Below, in pieces: positions 8,248-16,457 of a DNA stretch of 64,000 bases (positions are counted from its first letter, which is position 1; each line of letters opens with the position of its first letter). Position numbers and translations under genes: made by a program. Source of the stretch: Aliiruegeria lutimaris (lineage in GTDB: Bacteria; Pseudomonadota; Alphaproteobacteria; Rhodobacterales; Rhodobacteraceae); the NCBI RefSeq assembly GCF_900099935.1, contig NZ_FNEK01000021.1, positions 22,040 to 86,039 on the forward strand. Direction: 5' to 3'. The notes under the pieces were generated by a model. The model saw nothing but the letters and a program-made list of their open reading frames with translations, did no database searches and was not told the origin of the DNA.

Positions 8248-10373
8248 CGGCAGGTCTCCATTTCTGCTGGCGCAACGTGTTTCGAGAGCGTCTTCTTGGC
8301 GTGCTTGAGGGCCTCTGCCTTCAACTGCCGTTCCTCGCCGAAGCCGAACTCGGCAATGTCCTTCTCGCCGACGTCGGAGCGGGTCGAAAGCTCCACAAGG
8401 ACGTTGTGCTGAACCGAGAGGAACTCGCGCAGGATCTTTTCCGCCGCGTCGCGATTGGCGTCGCCGTAATCCTCCTTGAGACCGTCGAGAATCGAACGCG
8501 TCTCCTCGTGGATCATGTTGGAGAAATCCTTCGCGATGGCCTTGTAGCCGCGACGGCGTTTCCACCAGCGGGACCACCAACCGCCACCCAGATCGAGGGC
8601 GATCGTCTTTCCGAGGATAACCGGCGGTGGAAATTCCGGTATCGCGGGCGGTTCGAGCGAAAACGTGGAATCCTCCAAATCGAAGGCCCTGGCATACAAT
8701 TCCCGGACTTCCGCCGTGGCGTTCTCGAAGACATCATTGATCGTGCTGCGCGCGCGGCTCGCATAGACCTGAAAAGCGGAACGGAAGAGAACGCGCAGGC
8801 CCGTCGGGTCGTAGTGCCACGCCGTCATCTCGACGTTCTTTTCCAGGTGCGCTGTCAGGGCAGCGGTGGCTCGCTTGGTGAAGCCGTCATGCGCATGCTC
8901 AAGCCGGTGATAGAAATCGCCTGTAAGGGCCTCGAACTTTTCGGTCAGCTCGGCAATGGCGCGGCTCTCGATCCGTTCAAGCTCTCCGGGCAGTGACTTG
9001 GGATTGAGAGGAATGACGTTGGATTCGATCCTCGGGCGCGCGGTCGGAACGAGCGAAGCTTCCAGGCTGCTTGCCAGGTTGATGGCGGAGCGGGCAACGC
9101 CGTCGGCAACCTCGCGACCGATGCTCCTGTGCAACCTGTCGGAGAGAACCTCCAGAAGCCGCGGCACGCCGGACAACTCCCAGATCATCCTGTCCGTGGC
9201 GGATCCTTCGTCACCTTCGGGCCAGGCAATATCCTGTGTCTCGGCCCAAAGAAGCATCGCCGCGGAACTGGCGGCATCCATCTGGTCGAGGGTGCCACAC
9301 AGGGCATGGGTGGCCCAGTAGGCACTCCCGAAGACGATCTCGGCATCCTCGGGGCCGCGATGCTCGCGGATCGTCTCGCGGATGCTTGCCCGGATTTCCT
9401 CGACCTGACGCGCCGGATCGGTGAGTTCGTCGATACGGTTCACGAAGATCACGACGTTCCGGGACTGGATATTCGCGATCAACCGCACGAGCGCCAGATC
9501 GACCGAGGACATGGCCTGATGCGCCGACAGGACGACAACGCAGGTGCGGCTGCCGCGGATCGCCTGAATGGTGATCTGCTCGCGCATCATGAAGGTATCG
9601 TTCACCCCGGGCGTGTCCCGGATGCACAGGTTCATCGGGAATTCCGGCCGATACACGTAAAGATCGGCGGATTTCGTGATGTCGGCGAAGCGTCCCTGCG
9701 AGGGCGACAGATCATAGGAAGTTTCGAAATCGTCGCCGAGGCAGACATAGCGCTCGATAAGCTCCTCGTCGAAGGAGTTGTACTTGTGCTCCTGCCCCAT
9801 CATCAGCTCAAACTTGCGGCCGAGCCGGCGTTTCGATTTCTCGCGCATGCTTTCCAGTTGCCGGGCAACGCGCTCCAGATCGTCATCGGCGCCGGCACGA
9901 CCGGCCAGTTCGCCGAACCGCCCGCCGCGGCTCATCAGCCGATCCCACTCGTCCTCTCCGAAGAAGCGGAACACGGCCTTGCCGCAATAAGGTGTCTGCT
10001 CTTTCTGCAGGTGGATGGAGGTGACAACCGACGTCCAGGGGTTCACATCCGCCGGAAGCAGATGGGGCATCCCGATCATGGCGTTCACAAGCGTCGTCTT
10101 GCCCGACTTCACCTGGCCGATCATCGTCACGCTCGGCTCCACCTGGCGCAGCCGGCTCTTCATCTTGCGGGCGGCCACGGCCACGGAGCGTTCGCCATGA
10201 CTGGCGATGACATCGATCGAGCTGTCAATCTCGTCCAGGTTCTGCGACATCTGTCCGAACACTTTGCCACTATCGCGCAACATGCCGATATTGGCCGCCT
10301 TCGGGATCTGCCGGTCGGTTTCCGTTTCCGTGGAAACACCGTCTGCCACCTCGAACTTATTTTCGATTTTCAT
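8244..10373 (-). CDS. Large dynamin-like GTPase
   Basis: The protein (709 aa) carries a G domain with GQVKSGKT (86-93), a Thr in the PWTSVVT switch I, DTPG (253-256) and NRID (312-315). A long helical region follows, as in bacterial dynamin-like proteins. Around residues 596-612 there is a striking Trp/Arg/Lys patch (GGGWWSRWWKRRRGYK) after a Pro-rich hydrophobic stretch; this could be the membrane-binding tip (paddle). It is the first gene of the - strand operon and is coupled by ATGA to the small GTPase. Two-gene dynamin pairs are known to act together on membranes; the target membrane here is unknown. Confidence 0.88.
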   Translation of the reverse strand: MKIENKFEVADGVSTETETDRQIPKAANIGMLRDSGKVFGQMSQNLDEIDSSIDVIASHGERSVAVAARKMKSRLRQVEPSVTMIGQVKSGKTTLVNAMIGMPHLLPADVNPWTSVVTSIHLQKEQTPYCGKAVFRFFGEDEWDRLMSRGGRFGELAGRAGADDDLERVARQLESMREKSKRRLGRKFELMMGQEHKYNSFDEELIERYVCLGDDFETSYDLSPSQGRFADITKSADLYVYRPEFPMNLCIRDTPGVNDTFMMREQITIQAIRGSRTCVVVLSAHQAMSSVDLALVRLIANIQSRNVVIFVNRIDELTDPARQVEEIRASIRETIREHRGPEDAEIVFGSAYWATHALCGTLDQMDAASSAAMLLWAETQDIAWPEGDEGSATDRMIWELSGVPRLLEVLSDRLHRSIGREVADGVARSAINLASSLEASLVPTARPRIESNVIPLNPKSLPGELERIESRAIAELTEKFEALTGDFYHRLEHAHDGFTKRATAALTAHLEKNVEMTAWHYDPTGLRVLFRSAFQVYASRARSTINDVFENATAEVRELYARAFDLEDSTFSLEPPAIPEFPPPVILGKTIALDLGGGWWSRWWKRRRGYKAIAKDFSNMIHEETRSILDGLKEDYGDANRDAAEKILREFLSVQHNVLVELSTRSDVGEKDIAEFGFGEERQLKAEALKHAKKTLSKHVAPAEMETCR

Positions 10374-10724
10374 GCGGATTCTTCCCAGTTTCGCGTGGAA
10401 TCAGATCGAAAGAAGACACGAACGCAGCGCGAAAACGCAGTTGCACCCGGTGACACAACAAGAACTCATTTTCGATTTATTTGCGGAGAAATGGGGAGAA
10501 AGTAAGGCATTCTTCTGGCGATCCTGGTCTGCCCCACCGAGAGGTCCGTGCAAGCCACACTTAAATGCGCGGCCTCGGGGTGGTGATGTCAGGTAAATCT
10601 GCCTGGCAGGACGCATTTGGCCGATTGGCGCCCCTGATCGTCGCGACCTGGCCCGTTATACGCCGCCGGATTTGTTTCGCGCCCCGAAGCGCTATGTCTT
10701 TCAAGGGAACTCGGAGGATAGAGA
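10374..10724. other. Divergent promoter region
   Basis: This gap separates the dynamin operon (-) from the SDR gene (+) and must hold both promoters. The part at 10440-10510 is AT-richer. The SDR gene has a good ribosome site GGAGG at about ten bases before its ATG. No RNA gene or strong palindrome was seen. Confidence 0.4.
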
Positions 10725-11387
10725 ATGCAAAGAGCGCTCGTCATTGGCGCATCGGGCGGAATCGGCGCCGCCGTGGCAGCCAGGCTTGCGGGTCGCGGCG
10801 TGGAGACAACAGGGCTTTCGCGCAGCCGGGAGGGGTTGGACGTGACAGATATGGCCTCAGTGGACCGCGTGCTCGGTGCGCAAGAGGGGCCCTTCGATCT
10901 GATTTTCGTCGCAACCGGTATTCTGGCGCCGCGCGGCAAGAGCCCGGAGAAGTCGCTCGATCAGATTGATCCGGCGCAGATGGCGCAGGTGCTTGCCATC
11001 AACGCCATCGGGCCGGCGAACATTCTTCGCCATGCGCCCCGGCTATTGCCGCGACAGGGTCGCTCTGTGGTGGCCGTGCTCACCGCCCGCGTTGGCTCGA
11101 TCGGCGACAATCATTTGGGTGGCTGGTATTCCTACCGCGCGTCCAAGGCCGCCGCTAACCAGATCCTGCGCACCGCAGCCATCGAGATCGGGCGCAGACA
11201 CCGGGATACGGCGGTCATCGCGTTGCATCCCGGCACGGTCGCCACGCCCTTTACCGAGAGCTACCCGGGCCACCGGAAGGTTTCCCCTGAGGACGCCGCG
11301 GAGAACCTCCTGCATGTGATCGACGGCGTGGGACCGGAACATTCGGGCCGTTTCTTCGATTGGGCCGGCGAAGAGGTGCCGTGGTGA
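10725..11387 (+). CDS. SDR-family oxidoreductase (CsgA/C-factor-like)
   Basis: This 220-aa short-chain dehydrogenase has the N-terminal NAD(P) motif GASGGIGAAVA, the typical YxxxK site in YSYRASKAA, and an HPGTVATPF segment. The size and motif set resemble the C-factor-like SDR subgroup, whose substrates are mostly undefined. The stop overlaps the GTG start of the photolyase gene, so the two are coupled; in related bacteria SDRs of this kind often sit next to photolyase genes, possibly for light or oxidative stress. Start ATG has AACTCGGAGG upstream. Confidence 0.85.
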   Translation: MQRALVIGASGGIGAAVAARLAGRGVETTGLSRSREGLDVTDMASVDRVLGAQEGPFDLIFVATGILAPRGKSPEKSLDQIDPAQMAQVLAINAIGPANILRHAPRLLPRQGRSVVAVLTARVGSIGDNHLGGWYSYRASKAAANQILRTAAIEIGRRHRDTAVIALHPGTVATPFTESYPGHRKVSPEDAAENLLHVIDGVGPEHSGRFFDWAGEEVPW

Positions 11388-12907
11388 GGCTCGTTCTCCT
11401 TCTTGGAGACCAACTGACCCCGACCATCGCGGCGCTTCGGAAGGCCGACAAGGCGCGTGACATTGTCGTCATGGCCGAGGTTACCGCCGAGGCGGAATAC
11501 GTGCCCCACCACCCCAAGAAGATCGCGCTTATTCTCGCTTCAATGCGCAAATTCGCGGCACGCCTGAGCGCTGACGGTTGGCAGGTAGCCTATTCCGCGC
11601 TCGACGATCCGGAGAACACAGGGTCGATCCCGGGTGAACTTCTGCGCCGGGCCTCCGAGACTGGCGCGACCTACGTCCTTGCCACCCGGCCGGGCGAATG
11701 GCGTCTGATCGAGGCGCTGGAAGCGGTCCCTCTCGATCTCGAGATACTGCAGGACGACCGCTTTCTTGCCAGCCATGCCGATTTCGACAATTGGGCCGAA
11801 GGGCGCAAGCAGTTGCGGATGGAGTATTTCTATCGCGAGATGCGCCGCCGGACCGGCCTCCTGATGGAGGATGACAAGCCTGCCGGCGGCAAGTGGAATT
11901 TCGACCACGAGAACCGCAAACCCGCCCGGGACGACCTGTTTCTGCCGCAACCACTGCGCTTCGAGCCCGACGCCACGGTTGCGGAAGTTCTGGAGTTGGT
12001 TGAAGACCGGTTCGGCGCCAATTTCGGCAAACTCCGCCCCTTTGGCCTCGCGACGGACGCCGCGCAGGCCGAGGCCGTTCTCGCGCATTTCATCGACACG
12101 GCGCTTCCCGCCTTCGGCGACTACCAGGATGCGATGCTGGCGGGGCGCCCGTTCCTCTACCATTCCCTGATCTCGGCCTATCTGAATATCGGGCTGCTCG
12201 ACCCGTTGGATGTCTGCCGCCGCGCGGAGGCCGCATGGAAAGCCGGGCGCGCGCCGCTCAATGCGGCCGAGGGTTTCATCCGGCAGATTATTGGCTGGCG
12301 CGAATACGTTCGCGGGATCTACTTCCGCGAAGGCCCGGGCTACATGGACAGCAACGCACTCGGCCATGACCGCGATCTTCCTGCGCTCTACTGGGGGGCC
12401 GAGACCGGCATGGCCTGCCTTGGCGAGGCTGTGTCCCAGACCCGCGAAGAGGCCTACGCACACCATATCCAGCGCCTGATGGTCACCGGGAATTTCGGGC
12501 TGCTCGCCGGGATCGACCCGGGCCAGCTACATGAATGGTACCTCGCTGTCTACGTTGACGCCTTTGAATGGGTGGAGGCACCCAACACGCTCGGCATGAG
12601 CCAATTTGCCGACGGCGGGCTCCTTGCCTCGAAGCCGTATATTTCCTCTGGAAACTATATCGACCGGATGTCGGATTACTGCGGCAGTTGCCGCTACTCG
12701 GTGAAGACCAAGCTCGGAGACGGCGCCTGCCCGTTCAACCTGCTTTACTGGCACTTCCTCGCCCGCCATCGCGACCGTTTCTCGGCAAACCCAAGGATGG
12801 GGCAGATGTACCGGGTATGGGATCGAATGGACGGGCAACGCCAGGAGACGATCCTTCAGGAGGCCGAGGCATTCCTTGAAAAGATGGAGACGGGAGCGCG
12901 GGTCTGA
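11384..12907 (+). CDS. FeS-type bacterial cryptochrome/photolyase (PhrB-like)
   Basis: The product (507 aa) matches the deoxyribodipyrimidine photolyase-related (FeS-BCP) class: LRLVLLLGDQLT-type start, central FYREMRRRTGLLM, and a C-terminal FAD region ending with YCGSCRYSV and GACPFN. The Cys in GMACLGEA together with these three Cys are the expected four ligands of the [4Fe-4S] cluster of this class. Known members repair (6-4) photoproducts. GTG 11384 (or 11381) is the likely start because it overlaps the SDR stop and places LVLLLGDQL at the N-terminus. Confidence 0.9.
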   Translation: MRLVLLLGDQLTPTIAALRKADKARDIVVMAEVTAEAEYVPHHPKKIALILASMRKFAARLSADGWQVAYSALDDPENTGSIPGELLRRASETGATYVLATRPGEWRLIEALEAVPLDLEILQDDRFLASHADFDNWAEGRKQLRMEYFYREMRRRTGLLMEDDKPAGGKWNFDHENRKPARDDLFLPQPLRFEPDATVAEVLELVEDRFGANFGKLRPFGLATDAAQAEAVLAHFIDTALPAFGDYQDAMLAGRPFLYHSLISAYLNIGLLDPLDVCRRAEAAWKAGRAPLNAAEGFIRQIIGWREYVRGIYFREGPGYMDSNALGHDRDLPALYWGAETGMACLGEAVSQTREEAYAHHIQRLMVTGNFGLLAGIDPGQLHEWYLAVYVDAFEWVEAPNTLGMSQFADGGLLASKPYISSGNYIDRMSDYCGSCRYSVKTKLGDGACPFNLLYWHFLARHRDRFSANPRMGQMYRVWDRMDGQRQETILQEAEAFLEKMETGARV

Positions 12908-13197
12908 CCCCGCCTCTCGATGAGAACTGGCCGAGACACCGCGTTTAGCAGAGCCGCCACCGTTTGATCGCACCGGACAAGACAAAATCGCTGTGCTGAC
13001 AATGAGGCCTGTTTCGATTCCTGCATGCGGAAAGATTGTGCTGATCGACCCTCCACCCCCGCCGCGAGATGCCGTTCGGCGCGCCGACGATGGACACCCC
13101 CAACAGCGGTCCCTACCATCCATCGGTCGCCCCGCGGTCGCAGTTTCATGGATGCCTTGCGGCCACGGCCCGACATTGGCGAGCAGGTTCAAAAACA

Positions 13198-13629
13198 ATG
13201 GATATACAGATGCCAGAAGAGAAAATCACGGCGGCCAAGAGCATCGTCGAACGCTATCTCGAACTTTCGATGGTTCCCGACCCGGAAGGTGCGGCGGCGT
13301 TCGTCGCCGAAGACTTCGCCCTCATATTCACAGGCGGGCGCAGGTTCGCCTCGCCGGCAGAGAGCGCCGCCTTCAACGCAAAGCGCTACAAATGGGTGAA
13401 AAAGCGGTTCCTGCGGACGGACGCCGCGCTCGACGCCGAAACCGGCGAAGTCCGGGTTTACAATACCGGTTACCTCTACGGAGAGTGGCCCGACGGCACC
13501 CCCTTCGAGACCAACTGCTATATCGACATCTTCACCCTTCGGGACGGCAAGATCGTGGAGACGCAGGTCTGGAACGACTCGGCCGAAATCCTGCTCGCCG
13601 GTCACGGCCTGGCCGAGGCGCCACTGTGA
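13198..13629 (+). CDS. NTF2-like/SnoaL-fold protein
   Basis: The 143-aa protein has the pattern of an NTF2-like cone fold: an N-terminal helix (AKSIVERYLELSM), a short motif DPEGAAAFVAEDFALIF, and late strands with DIFTLRDGKIVETQVWND. Proteins of this type are isomerases, hydrolases or ligand-binding subunits, so function cannot be fixed. Met5 (13210) is an alternative start. It overlaps the following polysaccharide deacetylase at GTGA, which suggests that the two act on the same compound. Confidence 0.7.
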   Translation: MDIQMPEEKITAAKSIVERYLELSMVPDPEGAAAFVAEDFALIFTGGRRFASPAESAAFNAKRYKWVKKRFLRTDAALDAETGEVRVYNTGYLYGEWPDGTPFETNCYIDIFTLRDGKIVETQVWNDSAEILLAGHGLAEAPL

Positions 13630-14513
13630 AACTGCCCGGACATGGCCGATTTGACTATGTGCCGATCACCGCGCGCCAGCCCTTCTGCTGGCCGGACGGC
13701 AAACGGCTTGCGGTCTATTTCGGCGTCAATCTCGAACATTTCGCCTTTGGAGAAGGGCTCGGCGCCGAACTGGCGCCGGGTGGGCCGCAACCGGACGTGC
13801 TCAACTATGCGTGGCGCGATTACGGGAACCGTGTCGGGGCCTGGCGTCTTTTGGCGCAACTGGAGGCGCTCGAACTTCCCGCGACCGTCCTCGCCAACAG
13901 CGCGATGTGCGACTACGCACCGGAACTCATGGCCGCCTTTCAGGCCCGTGGCGACGAGGTGGCCGGACATGGGAGAACCAATTCGGAGCGCCAGAGCGAG
14001 CTTTGCGAAGACGATGAAAGGCGCCTGATCGCCGAGGTTACCGAGACCATCCGAACCGCTACGGGCACGGCGCCGGAGGGCTGGCTGAGCCCGTGGATTG
14101 CAGAGAGCGCCACAACACCGGACCTGCTGGCCGAAGCGGGTTATGCCTACTCGCTCAACTGGTGCATGGACGACCAGCCCGTCTGGATGCGGGTTCGGTC
14201 GGGTCGCCTTCTGTCGATCCCCTATCCGCAGGAAGCCAACGACATTCCCGCGATCATCGCCCGCAAGGCCGGCGCCGGAGCCTTCGCCGACATGATCATC
14301 GACAATTTCGACGAGATGCTCGCACAATCCGCGGAACAGTCCCTCGTGATGGGAGTGGCGCTGCACCCCTATATCGTCGGCCAACCCTACAGGCTCCGTC
14401 AGCTGCGCCGCGCGCTCGAGCATATCGCGCGCCACCGGGACGAGATCTGGATCACCCGCGCGCGGGACATCAGCCGCCTGTGCCACACAACGCTCTCAGA
14501 CCAGATCGCCTGA
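13626..14513 (+). CDS. Polysaccharide deacetylase-family protein (CE4/PuuE-like)
   Basis: This 295-aa protein has the NodB-type barrel signature in the form used by allantoinase PuuE-like enzymes: the FGVNLEHFAFG region near the start, EVAGHGRTNSE in the middle and GVALHPYIVGQP near the end. These supply the His residues for metal binding. The family includes N-deacetylases and cyclic amide hydrolases. The GTG start overlaps the NTF2-like gene by four bases. The substrate is not evident; no purine catabolic gene is adjacent. Confidence 0.8.
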   Translation: MKLPGHGRFDYVPITARQPFCWPDGKRLAVYFGVNLEHFAFGEGLGAELAPGGPQPDVLNYAWRDYGNRVGAWRLLAQLEALELPATVLANSAMCDYAPELMAAFQARGDEVAGHGRTNSERQSELCEDDERRLIAEVTETIRTATGTAPEGWLSPWIAESATTPDLLAEAGYAYSLNWCMDDQPVWMRVRSGRLLSIPYPQEANDIPAIIARKAGAGAFADMIIDNFDEMLAQSAEQSLVMGVALHPYIVGQPYRLRQLRRALEHIARHRDEIWITRARDISRLCHTTLSDQIA

Positions 14514-14895
14514 CCGGGAACCGAAGCCCGTAGGCGGGAAAGCGCAGCACTCGGTTTCCGCTTTCGCTTCAGCCCTCCCAAAACAATCTGCACCTACATT
14601 GGATCTCGGTGAGTCGCAGCCTTCCCGTTGGTTGGCGCCGTTTTCAAGAGGATCATAGATAGGATGAATAGTAGAATTTCATCCAGAGTTGGCGAAATAT
14701 TATTGATATCCGCGCCTGATCAGGACATATACATAGGATGTTTAATCACCGCGATCCTCTCTTCGCCCCAAGCCAAATCGTGCTGGCGGAGACTGGGTTG
14801 CACACATCCCGCACCCGCATATCCGCCATCAGATCGCTGGACCGCTTTGCTGCACCCAACTCAATGGCCGGAAACACAGGGAGAAAGGCTGCCAG
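14514..14895. promoter_or_regulatory. Promoter region of the uxaAB operon
   Basis: This gap precedes uxaA. The segment 14640-14750 is clearly AT-rich against a GC-rich background and contains two palindromes, listed separately. It is the likely regulated promoter for uxaAB. uxaA has GGGAGAAAGG about 15 bases upstream of its ATG. Confidence 0.5.
14662..14724. promoter_or_regulatory. Palindromes upstream of uxaA, possible operators
   Basis: GGATGAA (14662-14668) and TTCATCC (14678-14684) form a perfect 7-bp inverted repeat with a 9-base spacer. A perfect 10-bp palindrome CCTGATCAGG lies at 14715-14724. Either could bind one of the two GntR regulators of the uronate cluster. Neither resembles the palindromes found upstream of those regulators, so the binding protein is unassigned. 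Confidence 0.4.
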
Positions 14896-16425
14896 ATGAC
14901 CAAGCGAGCCCCGATTGTCCTGCACGATACGGATACCATTGCCATTCTGCCCGACGGCGCGAAGGCAGGCGACGATCCGCTGGGAATAGGCAAGCCCCTG
15001 AGCGCGCCAATCCGGGCCGGGCACAAGATTGCCCGCCAGGACCACTCTGCCGGCGATTTCATCCTGAAATTCGGCCAGATCATCGGCAAGGCGACCGAAG
15101 ACATCGCCGCCGGCACCCATGTGCACTCCCACAACTTTGCCTTCTCCTCCTACGGTCAGGACTACCAGATCGGATGCGACCTGGACCTGGCAAAGGCGGC
15201 CATCCCCGCGTTGGAGGCGCGCAGCTTCCTCGGCTACCGCCGTGCCAACGGGCAGGTCGGCACCCGCAACTACATCGCGCTCTGCGCCACTGTGAATTGC
15301 TCCGCCTCCGTCATCCGGATGGCCGCGCAGGAACTGGCGGCCTCCGGGGCGCTGGACGCCTATGAGAACGTGGATGGCGTGGTGGCCTTCGCCCACGGCA
15401 GCGGCTGCGGGATGAACAACAAGGGCACCGGGTTTGACCTTCTTGAACGTGTCCTCTGGGGCCACGCCACGCACCCCAATGTCGGTGCGGCGATCTTTGT
15501 AGGCCTCGGCTGCGAGGTGATGCAGATCGCTCATATGAAGCATGTCTATGACGAACATCAGGCCGACCGCTTCCACGGCCTGACCATTCAGGAGACGGGC
15601 GGCACGCGGGCGACCATCGACGCCATCAAGGCCAAGGTGCAGGAGCTGTTGCCGGAGGTGAACAAGGCCCAGCGTGAGCCCTGCCCGGCTTCCGAGCTGA
15701 AAATCGCCCTGCAATGCGGGGGCTCGGACGGGTTTTCCGGTATCACGGCCAACCCGGCGCTCGGTGTCACCTCGGACCTGCTGGTCGGCCTCGGTGCCAC
15801 CGCGATCCTCTCGGAGACGCCGGAGATTTACGGTGCGGAGCAGTTGCTGCTGCGCCGCGCGGCCAGCCCGGAGGTGGCGCAGAAGCTGCTCGACCGGATC
15901 CACTGGTGGGAGAATTACGTCGAGCTCCACAAGGGCAGCCTCGACAACAACCCCAGCCCCGGCAACAAGGCGGGCGGACTGACCACCATCCTCGAAAAAT
16001 CCCTCGGCGCGGTTGCGAAGGCCGGCGCGACACCGCTCACCGCTGTCTACGGCTTTGCCGAACAGGTGACGGCGCCCGGCTTCGTCTTCATGGACACGCC
16101 CGGCTACGACCCCGTCTGCGGAACCGGCCAGATCGCCGGCGGGGCGCATATGATCGTCTTCACCACGGGACGCGGCTCGGCCTACGGCTCCAAGCCCGCG
16201 CCGACGATCAAGGTTGCAACCAACGATGCGCTGTTTGCCGCGATGCCCGACGACATGGATATCAATTGCGGCGATGTCCTCTCTCAGGGCGTGTCCCTTG
16301 CCGACAAGGGCGCGGAGATTCTGGAGATGATCCTTGCCGTCGCCTCGGGCGAGAAATCCAAATCCGAAGCCCTCGGGCTCGGCGACAATGAACTCGTTCC
16401 CTGGCAAGTCGGCGCGGTGATGTAA
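14896..16425 (+). CDS. uxaA: Altronate dehydratase
   Basis: UxaA dehydrates D-altronate to 2-keto-3-deoxygluconate, the third step of galacturonate breakdown. The 509-aa length and domain order fit: an N-terminal SAF domain (about 1-95, with GTHVHSHN), then the UxaA/GarD catalytic domain with the conserved GYRRANGQVGTRNY, HGSGCGMN and CGGSDGFSGITANPA segments and a late DTPGYDPVCGTGQIAGG stretch. It is followed after 32 bases by uxaB. Confidence 0.95.
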   Translation: MTKRAPIVLHDTDTIAILPDGAKAGDDPLGIGKPLSAPIRAGHKIARQDHSAGDFILKFGQIIGKATEDIAAGTHVHSHNFAFSSYGQDYQIGCDLDLAKAAIPALEARSFLGYRRANGQVGTRNYIALCATVNCSASVIRMAAQELAASGALDAYENVDGVVAFAHGSGCGMNNKGTGFDLLERVLWGHATHPNVGAAIFVGLGCEVMQIAHMKHVYDEHQADRFHGLTIQETGGTRATIDAIKAKVQELLPEVNKAQREPCPASELKIALQCGGSDGFSGITANPALGVTSDLLVGLGATAILSETPEIYGAEQLLLRRAASPEVAQKLLDRIHWWENYVELHKGSLDNNPSPGNKAGGLTTILEKSLGAVAKAGATPLTAVYGFAEQVTAPGFVFMDTPGYDPVCGTGQIAGGAHMIVFTTGRGSAYGSKPAPTIKVATNDALFAAMPDDMDINCGDVLSQGVSLADKGAEILEMILAVASGEKSKSEALGLGDNELVPWQVGAVM

Positions 16426-16457
16426 GCCGCCGCCGCCAAAAGGAACCGAAAGACAGG

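Noticed and set aside
10359..10478. Direct repeat ATTTTCGATTT at 10359 and 10468
   Set aside because: The first copy is the start of the dynamin coding sequence. Eleven bases of simple sequence is weak evidence for an operator.
9129..10505. Open frame of 458 codons on +
   Set aside because: Antisense to the large dynamin gene, whose G-motifs are unmistakable.
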